This document shows positions 37,945-47,598 of a DNA stretch of 64,000 nucleotides, piece by piece. Both the position numbers and the translations under genes were made by a program. The notes below the pieces were generated by a model. The model worked only from the letters and a program-made list of their open reading frames with translations, had not been told where the DNA came from and did no database searches. The DNA is from Brachynemurus nebulosus (taxonomy: Eukaryota > Arthropoda > Insecta > Neuroptera > Myrmeleontidae). Numbering within the stretch: the first letter of the stretch is position 1; each line of letters opens with the position of its first letter. Where the stretch lies: NCBI GenBank assembly GCA_035578155.1, contig JAPWDM010000004.1, positions 57,028,660 through 57,092,659 of the forward strand, given 5' to 3'.

Positions 37945-38120
37945 TACGTAAATTGCGGCTATAGAAAATTATAGGAATTAGCTGCTCCATGTTGTGCAAA
38001 GAATGTATGGGCCTAAATTGTGAAAATGCGGATGTTCCAGAAATGACAGAAGAGGATGTCCAAAACGATGTTGATGAAGATATTGATATTGAATTTGAAA
38101 ACATTATGAGAGAAATATAA
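37945..38120 (+). pseudogene. CXC gene tail, right arm copy
   Basis: On the plus strand this arm reads ISCSMLCKECMGLNCENADV, then PEMTEEDVQNDVDEDIDIEF and ENIMREI before a stop at 38118. It supplies the Cys residues missing from the left arm and an intact acidic C-terminus. Just upstream, NCGYRKL and a stop mark a frameshift, and homology with the left arm ends at about 37945, inside the CXC domain. The two arms therefore carry complementary damage to the same gene end. Confidence 0.65.
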
Positions 38121-39162
38121 TAGATACATGTAACTTTTAAAAAAAATTAGAACTATAAATTAGTACAATATTAAAGTTTTTTTTATACCTAAGATCATAT
38201 GAATATCAAAATTTTATCGTTACCACTTTTATCGTTACCTCTGGTAAAGCAGAAATAATTTTTGTACTCAATAAAAATAATTTTTTTTGTGTAAAAATTA
38301 CAAATAATATGGTATAAAAGTCAAAAGAAATAAAATTGTAAAAAAGTAGGTAAATTTGAACGACTGTATCTCAGCCGGTTTTTATCGAAAATATTTTGAT
38401 CGGCCACCATTCAGGCAGGAATTACATCAGCTTTTTTTTGTGAACCAATCCCTATACCTAAATTCACTCAGAAAAAAGTACTACTCAAAAATTAAAAAAA
38501 AAAGAAAAATTGAAAAATTTGAGCTTTTTTTTAAATAATTGTTTTGACTTATTTTGTTGAGAAAAAAGCTTTTTGAGTTCATAAAGTGCCATTTCGATAG
38601 GAAATTTAATTCTCTACAAAAACTCATATCATGTGTATTTACGAAAAATGCATAGTTTTTGAGTTATAGTTAAAAAACGTAAGCGTCGATAAGTTTACGC
38701 CGTTCGTAAAAACGCACGCCTAAATTTAATAGCACTTTGTGAATTTATCATCTTTGGGGTGCAACTGAACATATGAAACAATAAAACACCTGTTACAAAT
38801 TAGTTCCTTTTCCCCCTGTTTTTTTGTACATAGTCAATAGCCTACATTATTATTGATTATTTTCATAGTTCGGTATCAACTAAATACCTAATTAAGGACT
38901 TGAAACAGGCATATTTTTATATCGACATCGAAGTTGACGACTTATAGTAGCTTCTAAACGGGCATGTGGCGTAAAAAGTGACGCGCACGCACGACGGTCG
39001 TCGCCTTTTAACACTTCCGAGCGTAGTCCATTCGAATTCTTTAAATTGTGAACTCGCGTTACTGGTTAAATTTATCGAACTGCCTTGTTGTTTGTTTAGC
39101 AGTTGCTCACTGTCTTTTATTGTCTAATATTCAATATTCTGTGCTCATTGTAATTATTGAAA

Positions 39163-39309
39163 ATGAATAAGTTTCTGGAAACATATGTACAACTATCAAT
39201 TTCAAATTCCAATGAGAGTAATAAAACAAAACCAAAGAAAAAATGTTTATATGACGACAGTTATTTAAAACTCGGATTTACTGTTATTGAAAATAAGCCG
39301 CAGTTTTGA
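39163..39309 (+). pseudogene. hAT transposase N-terminus (48 codons)
   Basis: The frame is MNKFLETYVQLSISNSNES, then KTKPKKKCLYDDSYLKLGFT and VIENKPQF, stop. A short basic leader followed by [KR]KYDDSYL..GF......KPQC is the usual start of ZBED/Charlie-like hAT transposases, just before the BED zinc finger. The stop comes where PQC-x2-C would begin, and the right TIR follows within 170 bases. All catalytic parts are deleted. Confidence 0.7.
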
Positions 39310-39679
39310 AACTTTATCACACGAAAATATTAAACTATCCCATTAATGTAGTCATCAATTAAATTAAATATTATATACAGAACTAAAGTGGTTTTATTTT
39401 TAAAGTACCTGCGACCCTCTTAAAAAGGCTTTGCGACCACCCAGGGGGTCGCCACCCACAGGTTGAAAAACACTGGTATAGGCCGTATAAGTCTAATTTT
39501 TTCAGTTGAAAAATTCGACTAAAAAGAAAAAGTTAAAATCTCGACTAAACTTATTTAACAGGTACGTTAGACATACTTATGTGAATCGAAAAAAGCATGA
39601 TTTAGATCAGTTTTTCACATTATCTACTAGTTATTGTAATAAATAAACAAATAAATAAAAAGGTGATGTTACTACTACG

Positions 39680-40110
39680 ATGACTTACAAGGAGAGGTTT
39701 TGAACTGTTAATTTGCAATTTTGATGAAACTTTGTATATATGTAGTACAAGCAAAAATAACAGACCTGTATTTTTTTTATCTGTCACCGTCGCCATTTAA
39801 GGGGTGAAATCACCCCTCAAAATTAGGGTAAAATTTTCATTTTGCTTGATAACTTGAAAACGACGGCAGATAGAAAAAAAACTGTAAATCGACAAAACAT
39901 TTTATTTTTAGAGAGCTTTCTACTGATGTGTATAAATCCCGGGTCGGACCTACTGGAGGGTCTGTTCAGGTAAAATTTAGGGTAAATTTTGAAATAGGGG
40001 GGATATGCTTTAGCATATTAAAATTTGAATAGCATATATGAAAATGAAAACTACATGAAAAATACTAGTTTACCTGTTTTTGCTCAAAGTTGTAATTTAA
40101 AGTCTAAAAT
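39680..40110 (+). repeat. Repeat family F, copy 2
   Basis: Partner of 25180-25620; same order of shared phrases, roughly 75% alike by eye. It is non-coding. Confidence 0.75.
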
Positions 40111-40183
40111 CTCAAAACTGGACAGCCAATTTGAGGTGCCAATTGTTATTTTTATGACAATCAGCAAAATAAAAATATTTCTA

Positions 40184-40895
40184 TAAAGGTGCTTGTAAAC
40201 GAGCAACATTTTACGGCAATGTGTGGCCGGCAACAATGGCCGGGCAATATTGCTCAAGATTCAAAAATATTTCCGGCAATATATTCGTATGGCCCGGCAA
40301 TGTGTCTGTATGGCCGGGCAATATATTTCATATTGTAACTACTGGCTTGCGTGTTGCCGGTGTTGTCGGTGTCTGAGCGAAAATATATAAACATTGCCCG
40401 GCCATATTACTTTTACCTAGATTTTATTAGCCTAGCCTGTACTTGTTCAGAGGGTCTGAACAATCAGACACTCTGAATAAGTACATTAAAGACTTACAGG
40501 AGTCTCCAGTCACCAAGAATGGTAACGTGATTGCCAATCTTGTCGTTATTGGTATTAGTTCTCGCATTACTGTCGACTGTTTTTTGAATTTTAGGTCTAA
40601 TTTTTTGAAGTAAGTATTCAAAGTCGTTTTTTCACATTCTAGTGAAGTTTTTTAATAAATAATAAACTATATATGCAGCGCCAATTAACATTTCTTCAGA
40701 GTCGGCCATTATTGCCACGTGTACATGCAAAATTATCAACAATACTGCGGCTGATAGATGCCGGGATATATTTAGCTCCATGTTGCCCAGCCATAGTTGC
40801 CGGCAACATATTTCCCAAATGTGCCCGGGCCACAATGTTCAGCAGTATTTCCGGCAATATGTAGCAATTTTATTGCTCGTTTACAAGCCTCTTTA
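40184..40895. mobile_element. CCGGCAAT-rich TIR element (712 bp)
   Basis: The ends match as inverted repeats: TAAAGGTGCTTGTAAACGAG on the left and TAAAGAGGCTTGTAAACGAG reading in from the right. Within 150 bases of each end the words GGCCGGGCAATAT, CCGGCAATAT and GGCCCGGGCA occur repeatedly in both orientations. This GC-rich island stands out from the AT-rich flanks. The 60-67 codon open frames inside overlap on opposite strands and have no motif. The target duplication is unclear, so the superfamily is left open. Confidence 0.75.
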
Positions 40896-40984
40896 GGTTT
40901 TCAGCAAGTGAATTCTTTTGTAATTAATAACTGGCTAAAATATATCAAATTATACTTGTTGATGTTTGACTAAAACATTAAATT

Positions 40985-41460
40985 TTATACAAGTAATATT
41001 AAAATTGTTACTTACTTACGTTATAAATGTCTAACTATGTATTTTTTAAATATCTTATAAATACCTATGATTACTTTACTATATGGTCAATCACGCGATT
41101 TCGTGTGATAAATATAGGAACTTACTTATTTAATGTAAAATATTTGATCATCGACAATGTGTTATATAACAATTAAAAACGATAACAAGCATGTTTTTTA
41201 TAAACTGAGCACTAAAATTGACATAACAAATGAAAAATTCTGGTTTTCTAGGTAGTTATGTTAAGAAACACTTTTTAGGATTAAAAAAAATTAATGTTGT
41301 GTTAACCGTTATACTCCTAAATAAAAGCATTCATATATGTTAAAAGTGAATATTGTACCAATTTTTACATATATTTAATAAATAATTATAAAACAAAAAT
41401 TCGATTTTTTCATTCACGTCCCACCTCTAAATCAATTTTTGAACTATATATAAATTTTAA
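40985..41460 (+). repeat. Repeat G, copy 1
   Basis: About 400 bases (41080-41460 strongest) are the reverse complement of 61715-62110, and a diverged third copy is at 61090-61310. Shared text includes GATAACAAGCATG and AAACTGAGCACTAAAATTGA. No coding. Confidence 0.8.
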
Positions 41461-41464
41461 TTTC

Positions 41465-41835
41465 AAATATTATCGAGTGCTTGTGAGACATTACTACGTA
41501 TGACAAACTTTTGTTTGCATTTCAACACACGCAGCATTGATATGTTCACTTATCGTTCAGCTAAACTGAAAATTTAAGCACTCGATTTCCTGGGTATAGT
41601 ATGACCAAAAACCACATGTAAATTAAAAATCACAAAGTCCAACGATCCTATGCTCGGCAAGCGTCCGAGCCGGACACCCATTCAATCACCTATGTGTATT
41701 AGTACTCTCTCTGATTCGAGAAACAGTTACAATTTTAATTTCAAATATTATGGAGTGCTTGTGAGACATTACTACGTATGACAAACTTTTGTTTGCATTT
41801 CAACACACGCAGCATTGATATGTTCACTTTCAGCA
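41465..41835 (+). repeat. Direct duplication of about 85 bp
   Basis: The block from 'atttcaaatattat(c/g)gagtgcttgtgag' to 'agcattgatatgttcac' occurs at 41460-41550 and 41740-41828, almost identical. The last 17 bases are repeated once more at 41830. Confidence 0.85.
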
Positions 41836-41869
41836 TTGATATGTTCACATATGTTCACACCGTAATTTT

Positions 41870-42545
41870 GTTAGATAGAAATACGGAAATTTATGTTCGG
41901 TTACTGGTTTGAACACAGAAGTTACAGTGCTTTTAAAAATTCATCCCTCAGGGTTTAGGGTGTTGAAACAGGAGAGGAAACTTTAAATGGAAATTTGTCA
42001 CCTAGAAACGTGAAATTTTGTACAGAGATTCCTTATATAACGTAGGTGAGCACTAAGAAGGGATTTTTGGAAATTTACCCCCTAAGGGGGTAAAATACGG
42101 GATGAAAATTTTCATAGAAATCTGTAATTTTTTGAGTTTGAAATACGGAAATTGGTTTTAGGTTACTGGTTTCAACACAGAAGTTCCAGTGCTTTTAAAA
42201 ATTCATCCCTCAGGGCTTAGGGGGTTGAAACAGGGGAAGAAACTTTAAATGGAAGTCTCTCACCTAGAAACATGACATTTTGCACAGGGATTCCTTATAT
42301 AACGTAGGTGAGCGCTAAGACGGGATTTTTGGAAATTCACCCCCTAAAGGGGTAAAATAGGGGATGAAAATTTTCATAGAAATCTGTAATTTTTTGAGTT
42401 AGAAAAATGTATGGAAATTGGTGTTAGGCTACTGGTTTGAACACAAAAGTTTCAGTGCTTTCAAAAATTCATCCCTTAGATGGTTGAAACAGGGGAAGAA
42501 ATTTTAAATAAAAGTCTGTTGCTTTTTACTACTAGAAATGGGGAA
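41870..42545 (+). repeat. Tandem repeat, unit about 263 bp, 2.5 copies
   Basis: Units begin near 41875, 42139 and 42402 with 'atacggaaatt...ggttactggtttgaacacagaag' and continue 'aaaaattcatccctcaggg', 'gattccttatataacgtagg' and 'gaaaattttcatagaaatct'. The third is partial. It adjoins the Helitron at 42591. Confidence 0.85.
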
Positions 42546-42590
42546 ACTGATACGGTATGGTATGCTGGTGATTTTAAAGTTGTTAAAAAT

Positions 42591-43647
42591 TCATTGTTTA
42601 ACGTTTATAAATGCGAAATTGAGTTTGTTGATTTGTTTGTTTGTTAATTTGACTTGCTTTTACGCTTCAACGACTTAACCAGTCAACTTGAAATTTTGCA
42701 CAGACATATCTTCGGAGACGGAGACGGTTATATGCCATCTTTTAAGCCGGGAAAATAAATCATTTCCGAGAGAAAATCTATGACAATTATGACAGTTGAC
42801 TATTAAAAAGCGGATTATTGGTTTCAAACTTCGAATATTGTTAACAGAGGGGTTGGAAAAGAACATAGACGACTTTTTACTCTGGTAAAACATCTCATTC
42901 CTGTGGGGAATCTCATTTCTGTGGAAAAACATATTTTAAATGAAACAAAGAAAGATTCCTAGAGTTTGTTCAAACTCTGTTTGTTAGCAGATAGAACGAT
43001 ATACAGCGATAAACATAGGTTTTTACACCGAGAAAGTATCTGATTCCCGAGGGAAAATGTTTTTAAAATGAAACAATGAAATAATGATAACTGACTGTTA
43101 AGAAAATGGAAGATAGATTTTAAGCATTGCATATTATATACAGCGGGGATAGAAAGGACCACAGACTACTCTCTCCACCGAGAAAATATCTGAATCCTGT
43201 GAGAAGTCTTATTCCTGTGGGAAAGTATATTTAAAACCATAAAAAAAGGATCACTGACTTCATTCCAACTTTGCATATTGTCAAAACAATGTTATAGTCT
43301 ACTTTTTACCCGGAGAAAACATTTTATTTCTGTAGGAAAAGTCCTGTGGGAAAATGAAAGTACTTTTTATACTTTTGAAATAGATGTCATAATTTCAAAA
43401 GCCACGAATGGAAGGGCTGAGTGGGCTCTAGCACACACTACGCCGTCACAAGTTTGGACACACCTTGACTCAAGGTATGTCCACACTTTTGACGCGGTAC
43501 TGCATTTAATGTCTTGGTATATTGCCGTGTCAAAAGTATGGGCACCCCTTGGGTTAAAATGTACCCATACTTTTGACGACGTAGAGTGTACTAAAACCAG
43601 CTTAGCCCTTCTATTGCAACGCGGGCGAAGCCGCGGGTAAATGCTAG
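42591..43647 (+). mobile_element. Helitron-type non-autonomous element (about 1.06 kb)
   Basis: The 3' end carries a hairpin CGCGG-GCGAAG-CCGCG, then a GGTAAATG spacer and CTAG at 43644-43647, followed by T. The 5' region 'tttataaatgcgaaattgagtttg...ttgaaattttgcacagacat' has the phrasing of insect non-autonomous Helitrons. TC at 42591 is the best start, although the base before it is T, not A. Inside, three to four diverged blocks repeat 'cgagggaaaat' and 'tattgttaacagaggg'. At 43525-43580 a hairpin is formed by GTCAAAAGTATGGG and CCCATACTTTTGAC. Open frames inside (42675-43640) are not conserved coding. Confidence 0.7.
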
Positions 43648-43681
43648 TATTTTAATAAAAATATTGAACGTATGTGTGAAA

Positions 43682-43873
43682 ATGACGAATGGAGAGGGGT
43701 TTTATTACATCATTCGAACAATACAGATATATAATTCGAGGTACCTGGGTTCGAATCACAGCCACCTCAGCTTGATAATTTTTCAATCACTGTGTGGTTA
43801 TATACCGTTTTAATTATATCTGTATTGTTCGGATGATGTAATAAAATCCCTCTCCATTCGTCATTTTCATGTT
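43682..43873. repeat. Nested inverted repeat in the left arm
   Basis: ATGACGAATGGAGAGGGGTT...ACAATACAGAT and its reverse complement flank about 95 bases that contain GGGTTCGAATCAC, a tRNA B-box-like word. The same structure is at 45977-46162 in the right arm. No tRNA A box or cloverleaf could be drawn. Confidence 0.8.
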
Positions 43874-44173
43874 AGAATTTCTTAAACACATTTTGTGTAT
43901 ACCCAAAATATAAGAATTTCCTAAACACATTTAAGTAACACCAACACAATAGTTCAAAATAAAAATACACACTAATAGTCCGTTGTAAGAACAATCACTT
44001 TAACGATCTCTTTTTTTCAACGAATTACTAAAATTTTTTAAGGACTGTGGTATGTCAAAAATAATAACACTCACATAATTTTAAAATATTTTATTAAAAA
44101 TTAACTTGAGTATACAGCTGTTGGCAAAATTACAAAGATTTTGTAACAACTTATTAAATGTTATGATTTTATT

Positions 44174-44797
44174 TTAATGCCTCCTATAGAGTCGTAAGTA
44201 TAAGTATACCCGCAATTTTTCACCATCGTCGGCGAATGTATTCTCATCATCATCATCAGCTTCTCCTTCGCTCGCAATAGCTTCGTTGTCGCTAGCAGAT
44301 GTTTTTTCATCACTGTCTTCGTCATCATTTGATATATACTTTAACGCTGGCTCAATAATATCATGCTTTTCCAGTTCCCTAGTAATTGAGATAATTCGTC
44401 TCCCAATGTCACTCTCCTTTAAATTATTAAAATGGCTTCGTTTTTTCTCATTATCGATATAATCCGCAAATCTGGGATTTACAATATGGTGCCTTTCCGT
44501 TAAATTGCACATAGTATTAACCACTTCTTCTATTTGGGTCTGAGTCGCTAAACTTCTTAGTTCATCTACAAAATGCTCCGGATCATCAAAATATTCAGGT
44601 TTAAAATGATCATTTTGAAGGTTAGCGTTTTCATCATCATATTTGAGACGTCTAGCTTCCCCATTTATTGAATTAGATGTTGAAGGTTGTTCCTTTTCTT
44701 CTGAATTTTTATCTTCTTGTGCTTCGTACTTTCCGCATGCGTTCTGAAGCTCTTTGATCATTAATATGTCTAGAGAAGTTTGCAAGAGACCAGTCAT
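44174..44797 (-). CDS. Unrecognised 207-aa acidic protein of the palindromic element
   Basis: The frame is intact from MTGLLQTSLDIL to a stop at 44174. Residues 1-60 are polar. Residues 65-155 are the only part that looks folded: HFKPEYFDDPEHFVDELRSL, VVNTMCNLTERHHIVNPRF, then SDIGRRIISITRELEKHDII. Residues 160-195 are very acidic (NDDEDSDEKTS, EGEADDDDENT), and the tail is basic (YLYLRLYRRH). I do not recognise the family. In the same frame 118 bases upstream a separate 38-codon frame (MMAAAEAIKSKFDSLKNSHN...) ends in TAA, so the true gene may once have started further up or be spliced. The C-terminal 50 codons lie in the inverted arm, and the other arm holds a second, frameshifted copy ending LYLRPYRRR. 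It may encode an accessory or capsid-like element protein; this is a guess. No transposase motif is visible. Confidence 0.55.
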   Translation of the reverse strand: MTGLLQTSLDILMIKELQNACGKYEAQEDKNSEEKEQPSTSNSINGEARRLKYDDENANLQNDHFKPEYFDDPEHFVDELRSLATQTQIEEVVNTMCNLTERHHIVNPRFADYIDNEKKRSHFNNLKESDIGRRIISITRELEKHDIIEPALKYISNDDEDSDEKTSASDNEAIASEGEADDDDENTFADDGEKLRVYLYLRLYRRH

Positions 44798-44835
44798 TTT
44801 TGGAGTAAAACTTGTTTCTTTGTAATTATTAGTCG

Positions 44836-44952
44836 ATTATAAATCTTTTTGTTCGTTAGATCGATTGTCTCTGTCATTCATAGATTTCAACATATTATGC
44901 GAGTTTTTTAAAGAATCGAATTTACTTTTGATTGCTTCTGCTGCAGCCATCA
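44836..44952 (-). pseudogene. 38-codon upstream frame, possible 5' piece of the acidic ORF
   Basis: It reads MMAAAEAIKSKFDSLKNSHN, MLKSMNDRDNRSNEQKDL, stop, with a heptad-like spacing of hydrophobic residues. It is in frame with the 207-codon ORF downstream, separated by one TAA and 12 further open codons. Either a stop mutation split one gene or the two are independent. The second reading is less likely because the intervening codons are open. Confidence 0.4.
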
Positions 44953-44989
44953 TACTTTCATTAATAGTATTCGAGTCCGTTCGCCATTA

Positions 44990-45375
44990 ATAGTATTCGA
45001 GTGACTCTTTGGGCGTGACTCTTTTGGGAGTGTCTCTTTGGGAGTGACTCTTTGGGAGTGACTCTTTGGGAGTGACTCTTTGGGAGTGACTCTTTGGGAG
45101 TGACTACTTGAGAGTGACGCTTCGGGAGTGACTCTTTGGGAGGGACTCTTTTGGGAGTGACTGTGAGTAACTCTTTAGGAGTGACTCCTTGGGAGTGACT
45201 TTCGGAGTGACTCTTTGGGAGTAACTCTTTGGGAGTGACTCTTTGAGAGTAACTCTTTGGGAGTGACTCTTTGGGGGTGACTCTTTGGGAGTGGCTCTTT
45301 GGGAGTGACTCCTTGAGAGTTGGTCTTTTGGGAGTGACTCCTTTGGAGTGACTCTTTGGAAGTGACTCTTGCACC
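44990..45375. repeat. 14-bp minisatellite, about 27 units
   Basis: The unit is GGGAGTGACTCTTT with variants. It contains GAGTGACTC, which is self-complementary around its central base, so either strand can fold back at many places. Since 14 is not a multiple of three, three units make one 14-residue peptide period, and two open frames of 128-158 codons (PKESLPKSHSQRVT type) cross it. They are artefacts of the repeat. At 45375-45445 it grades into a 10-11 bp ACCAAAAGGC repeat. Confidence 0.95.
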
Positions 45376-45454
45376 AAAAGGCCCCCAAATGCATCAAAAG
45401 ACACCAAAAGGCACCAAAAGACACAAAAGGATACCAAAATGTACCAGACAGCAA

Positions 45455-45622
45455 CAGAAGACAGCGATGAAAAAACATTGCTAGCGACAACGAAGCTACT
45501 GCGAGCGAAGGAGAAGCTGATGATGATGATGATGAGAATACAGTCGCCGACGATGGTGATGAAAAAATTGCGGGTAAAGGGTTATACTTACGACCCTATA
45601 GGAGGCGTTAAAATAAACTCTT
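45455..45622 (+). pseudogene. Second copy of the acidic ORF 3' end, right arm
   Basis: The plus strand reads EDSDEKT, then, after a one-base deletion, SDNEATASEGEADDDDDENT, VADDGDEKIAGKG and LYLRPYRRR before TAA at about 45617. It mirrors codons 158-207 of the ORF at 44174-44797. It has no start and no upstream coding, because arm homology begins only at about 45455. Confidence 0.75.
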
Positions 45623-46194
45623 AACTTTAAGTTATTAAAAAATCTTTGTAATTTTTCAAACAGCTGTATACTCAAGTTAATTTTTAATAAAATATTTTAA
45701 AATTATGTGAGTGTTATTATTTCTTACATACCACAGTCCTTAAATAATTTTAGTAATTCGTTGAAAAAAAGAGATCGTCGAAGTGATTATTTTTACAACG
45801 AACTATTAATATGTTTTTTTATTTTGAACTATTGTGTTGGTGTTACTTAAATGTGTTTAGGAAATTCTTATATTTTGGGTATACACTGCGATGAATATTG
45901 TTAGGTAGCATTATTGTCTAATAGTGGACATATTGGTTAAAACACACAAAATGTGTTTAAGAAATTCTAACATGAAAATGACGAATGGAGAGGGGTTTTA
46001 TTACATCATCCTAACAATACAGAAATAATTAAAACGGTATATAACCACACAGTGATTAAGAAATTATCAAGCTGAGGTGGCTGTGATTTGAACCCAGGTA
46101 CCTCGAATTATATATCTATATTGTTCGGATGATGTAATAAAACCCCTCTACATTTGTCATTTTCACACATACGTTCAATATTTTTATTAAAATA

Positions 46195-46554
46195 TTACAT
46201 GTATATTTAGCGTGCCGCTTTCATTCATTTTTCAAAATTACCCAATATATATGCAATGTTCTTACATACCTATGAATATAGGCAATTAAATTGCATTGTC
46301 CTATTGACATTCTAGCGCAACTATGTAATTCTTACCCATATTATTAATGATTTGTTAATTTGAAATATCGTTGAACAATAATGATCTAAAACTGCTGAGC
46401 AGGAAAGGGTTAATTAATTCAACACAACTTAACTCCGAAAAAACAAAAAATAAAATTTCATACTCTAAGTTAAAGTTTTCATCCATTTTTAAAAACGACG
46501 AGAGTTATTTACTTTCCACCCTGTATACGTATTTATCGATGATGGTATCGTCCG
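46195..46554. other. AT-rich stretch, nothing recognised
   Basis: No signal beyond a 62-codon motif-free frame. Confidence 0.5.
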
Positions 46555-46875
46555 ATTAATATGTTTAGACAATTATGTAATAAATAAACTCAACCCTTCA
46601 GAGTGACATCATATGAATTTTACACCAATAATTGAATACAAAATTATTAACACTCCTTAAAAAATTTCTTCTCTATTCAATATTACGAGTTAGAAAAAGA
46701 TAATATAATAATTTAATCCAACCTAATTAAACCAAAACAATTGAAGTATGAATGATAATTATATGAATTATTTACTAAGAGGCGACTTACGTCGTTACCT
46801 ATTTTTAATAACACTCCAGAAGAAGACGTAATTATAATGAGTTGTCTGCCAAAAGTTGCTCTTAATAAATGACAT
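46555..46875 (+). repeat. Repeat H, copy 1
   Basis: Reverse complement of 60410-60735. It includes CAACCCTTCAGAGTGAC, 'ttaatccaacctaatt', GGCGACTTACGTCGTTACC and 'agaagaagacgtaattataatgag'. The GACTTACGTCGTTA text is itself partly palindromic. Confidence 0.8.
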
Positions 46876-47095
46876 GCGCATCTAGGTATTGGTATAAATA
46901 ATCTATCTTAAAAGTACACTGTTAAAATATTTTCAATTTCTTTTTTGTACTGCTGTATTTATTTACAATTTTGATATAATCAACTTTATTTATTATCTTT
47001 ATTTTAAATAAGATTTTGTAAGTCAAAGTGTCAATTTTGAGGATGAGTCATTAGTTGTTTTAACGGAAGTAATTCCCTAAAAATGTCTAGAATTG

Positions 47096-47380
47096 TGTTG
47101 CAGGCCCAACAAGAGGGGGTAGTCGGGGTTGCAGCATCGGAAAAGGACTTTTGCTTTGTGAGCGGGCTCATAGCTATCGGTAGGAAGCCCGGGAGAATAT
47201 AAAAGGAGCTTTTTTTGCTCGTCCACGACCTTGATTGTGAGCGTGACTTTGTGGAAATTCAGCTCATAATAGCAAATAAATTACTTTGCGAAAATTTTAC
47301 TTTATTAATATAAATTATTAGTGTACTTTCGTCTCATGTAATCATTTTCTTCCATAGTGCTGGGAACAACTGCATGAGTT
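47096..47380 (+). other. Possible solo LTR or promoter-like segment
   Basis: The segment begins TGTTGCAGGCCC. It has a good TATA box in context (GAGAATATAAAAGGAGC, 47203-47219) and, 60 bases further on, AATAAA (47274). TG start, TATA and polyadenylation signal in this order suggest an LTR, but no CA end with matching target duplication was found. Confidence 0.3.
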
Positions 47381-47598
47381 AAAAAGGCGCTTACCTAGTG
47401 TGGACTTAAATGCACTCAGTAGAATTTCATAAAATAATTTTTGTTTTATTCAAAAATCTTTCCTTCACACTTCACACAGGCTTAGGACTGCCACTTCAAT
47501 TAAATACTATCAAAATCAAATTTTATTAGTACTTAATATTACTGGCGTGTTTAAAAGATTTCAAGACGGACAGACAGACAAAATTAAATTAATACTAA

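Larger units (their letters stand above)
36766..38845. mobile_element. Foldback element with about 850-bp inverted arms
   Basis: The left arm, from TAGGCTATTGACTATGTA at 36766 to about 37640, is the reverse complement of about 37945-38845 with a few per cent divergence and small indels. Only about 300 bases in the centre are single-copy. Each arm contains the 3' end of the same CXC-type gene (next entries), pointing outward. Flanking bases 'cat' on both sides could be a short target duplication, but this is uncertain. Terminal text TAGGCTATTGAC does not let me name a superfamily. Confidence 0.8.
36641..39475 (+). mobile_element. hAT element with nested foldback insertion
   Basis: The ends read CAGTGTTTTTCAATC and, inward from the right, CAGTGTTTTTCAACC, followed on both sides by GGCGACCCC-type words. 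They are flanked by a perfect 8-bp duplication GTATAGGC (36633-36640 and 39476-39483). CAG(T)G ends, an 8-bp duplication and a 'gcgaccccc' subterminal region are typical of hAT elements. The transposase start survives at 39163-39309. The middle (about 36766-38845) is a separate palindromic insert, listed below. The element is not autonomous: the rest of the transposase is deleted. Confidence 0.88.
43648..46194. mobile_element. Palindromic element with about 700-bp inverted arms
   Basis: The left arm 43648-44325 and right arm 45455-46194 are reverse complements with a few per cent divergence, beginning TATTTTAATAAAAATATTG at each end. Each arm contains near its outer end a nested inverted repeat of about 48 bases (ATGACGAATGGAGAGGGG ... 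its complement) and near its inner end the 3' end of the same acidic ORF. The 1.1-kb centre holds the 5' part of that ORF (44326-44797), a short upstream frame and a 14-bp minisatellite. No target duplication was found and the left end touches the Helitron terminus at 43647. The superfamily is unknown to me. Confidence 0.85.

Noticed and set aside
43740..43775. tRNA or tRNA-derived SINE suggested by GGGTTCGAATC
   Set aside because: Only a B-box-like word is present; no A box, acceptor pairing or anticodon arm, and the second copy has mutated it.
44961..45490. Overlapping 158- and 128-codon minus-strand frames rich in PKESLPKSHSQRVT
   Set aside because: Both are read-through of the 14-bp minisatellite; two different frames give the same peptide, as expected for a unit not divisible by three.
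47096..47380. Solo LTR as a firm call
   Set aside because: TG start, TATA and AATAAA are present, but no CA end with a target duplication and no partner LTR; kept only as a low-confidence feature.
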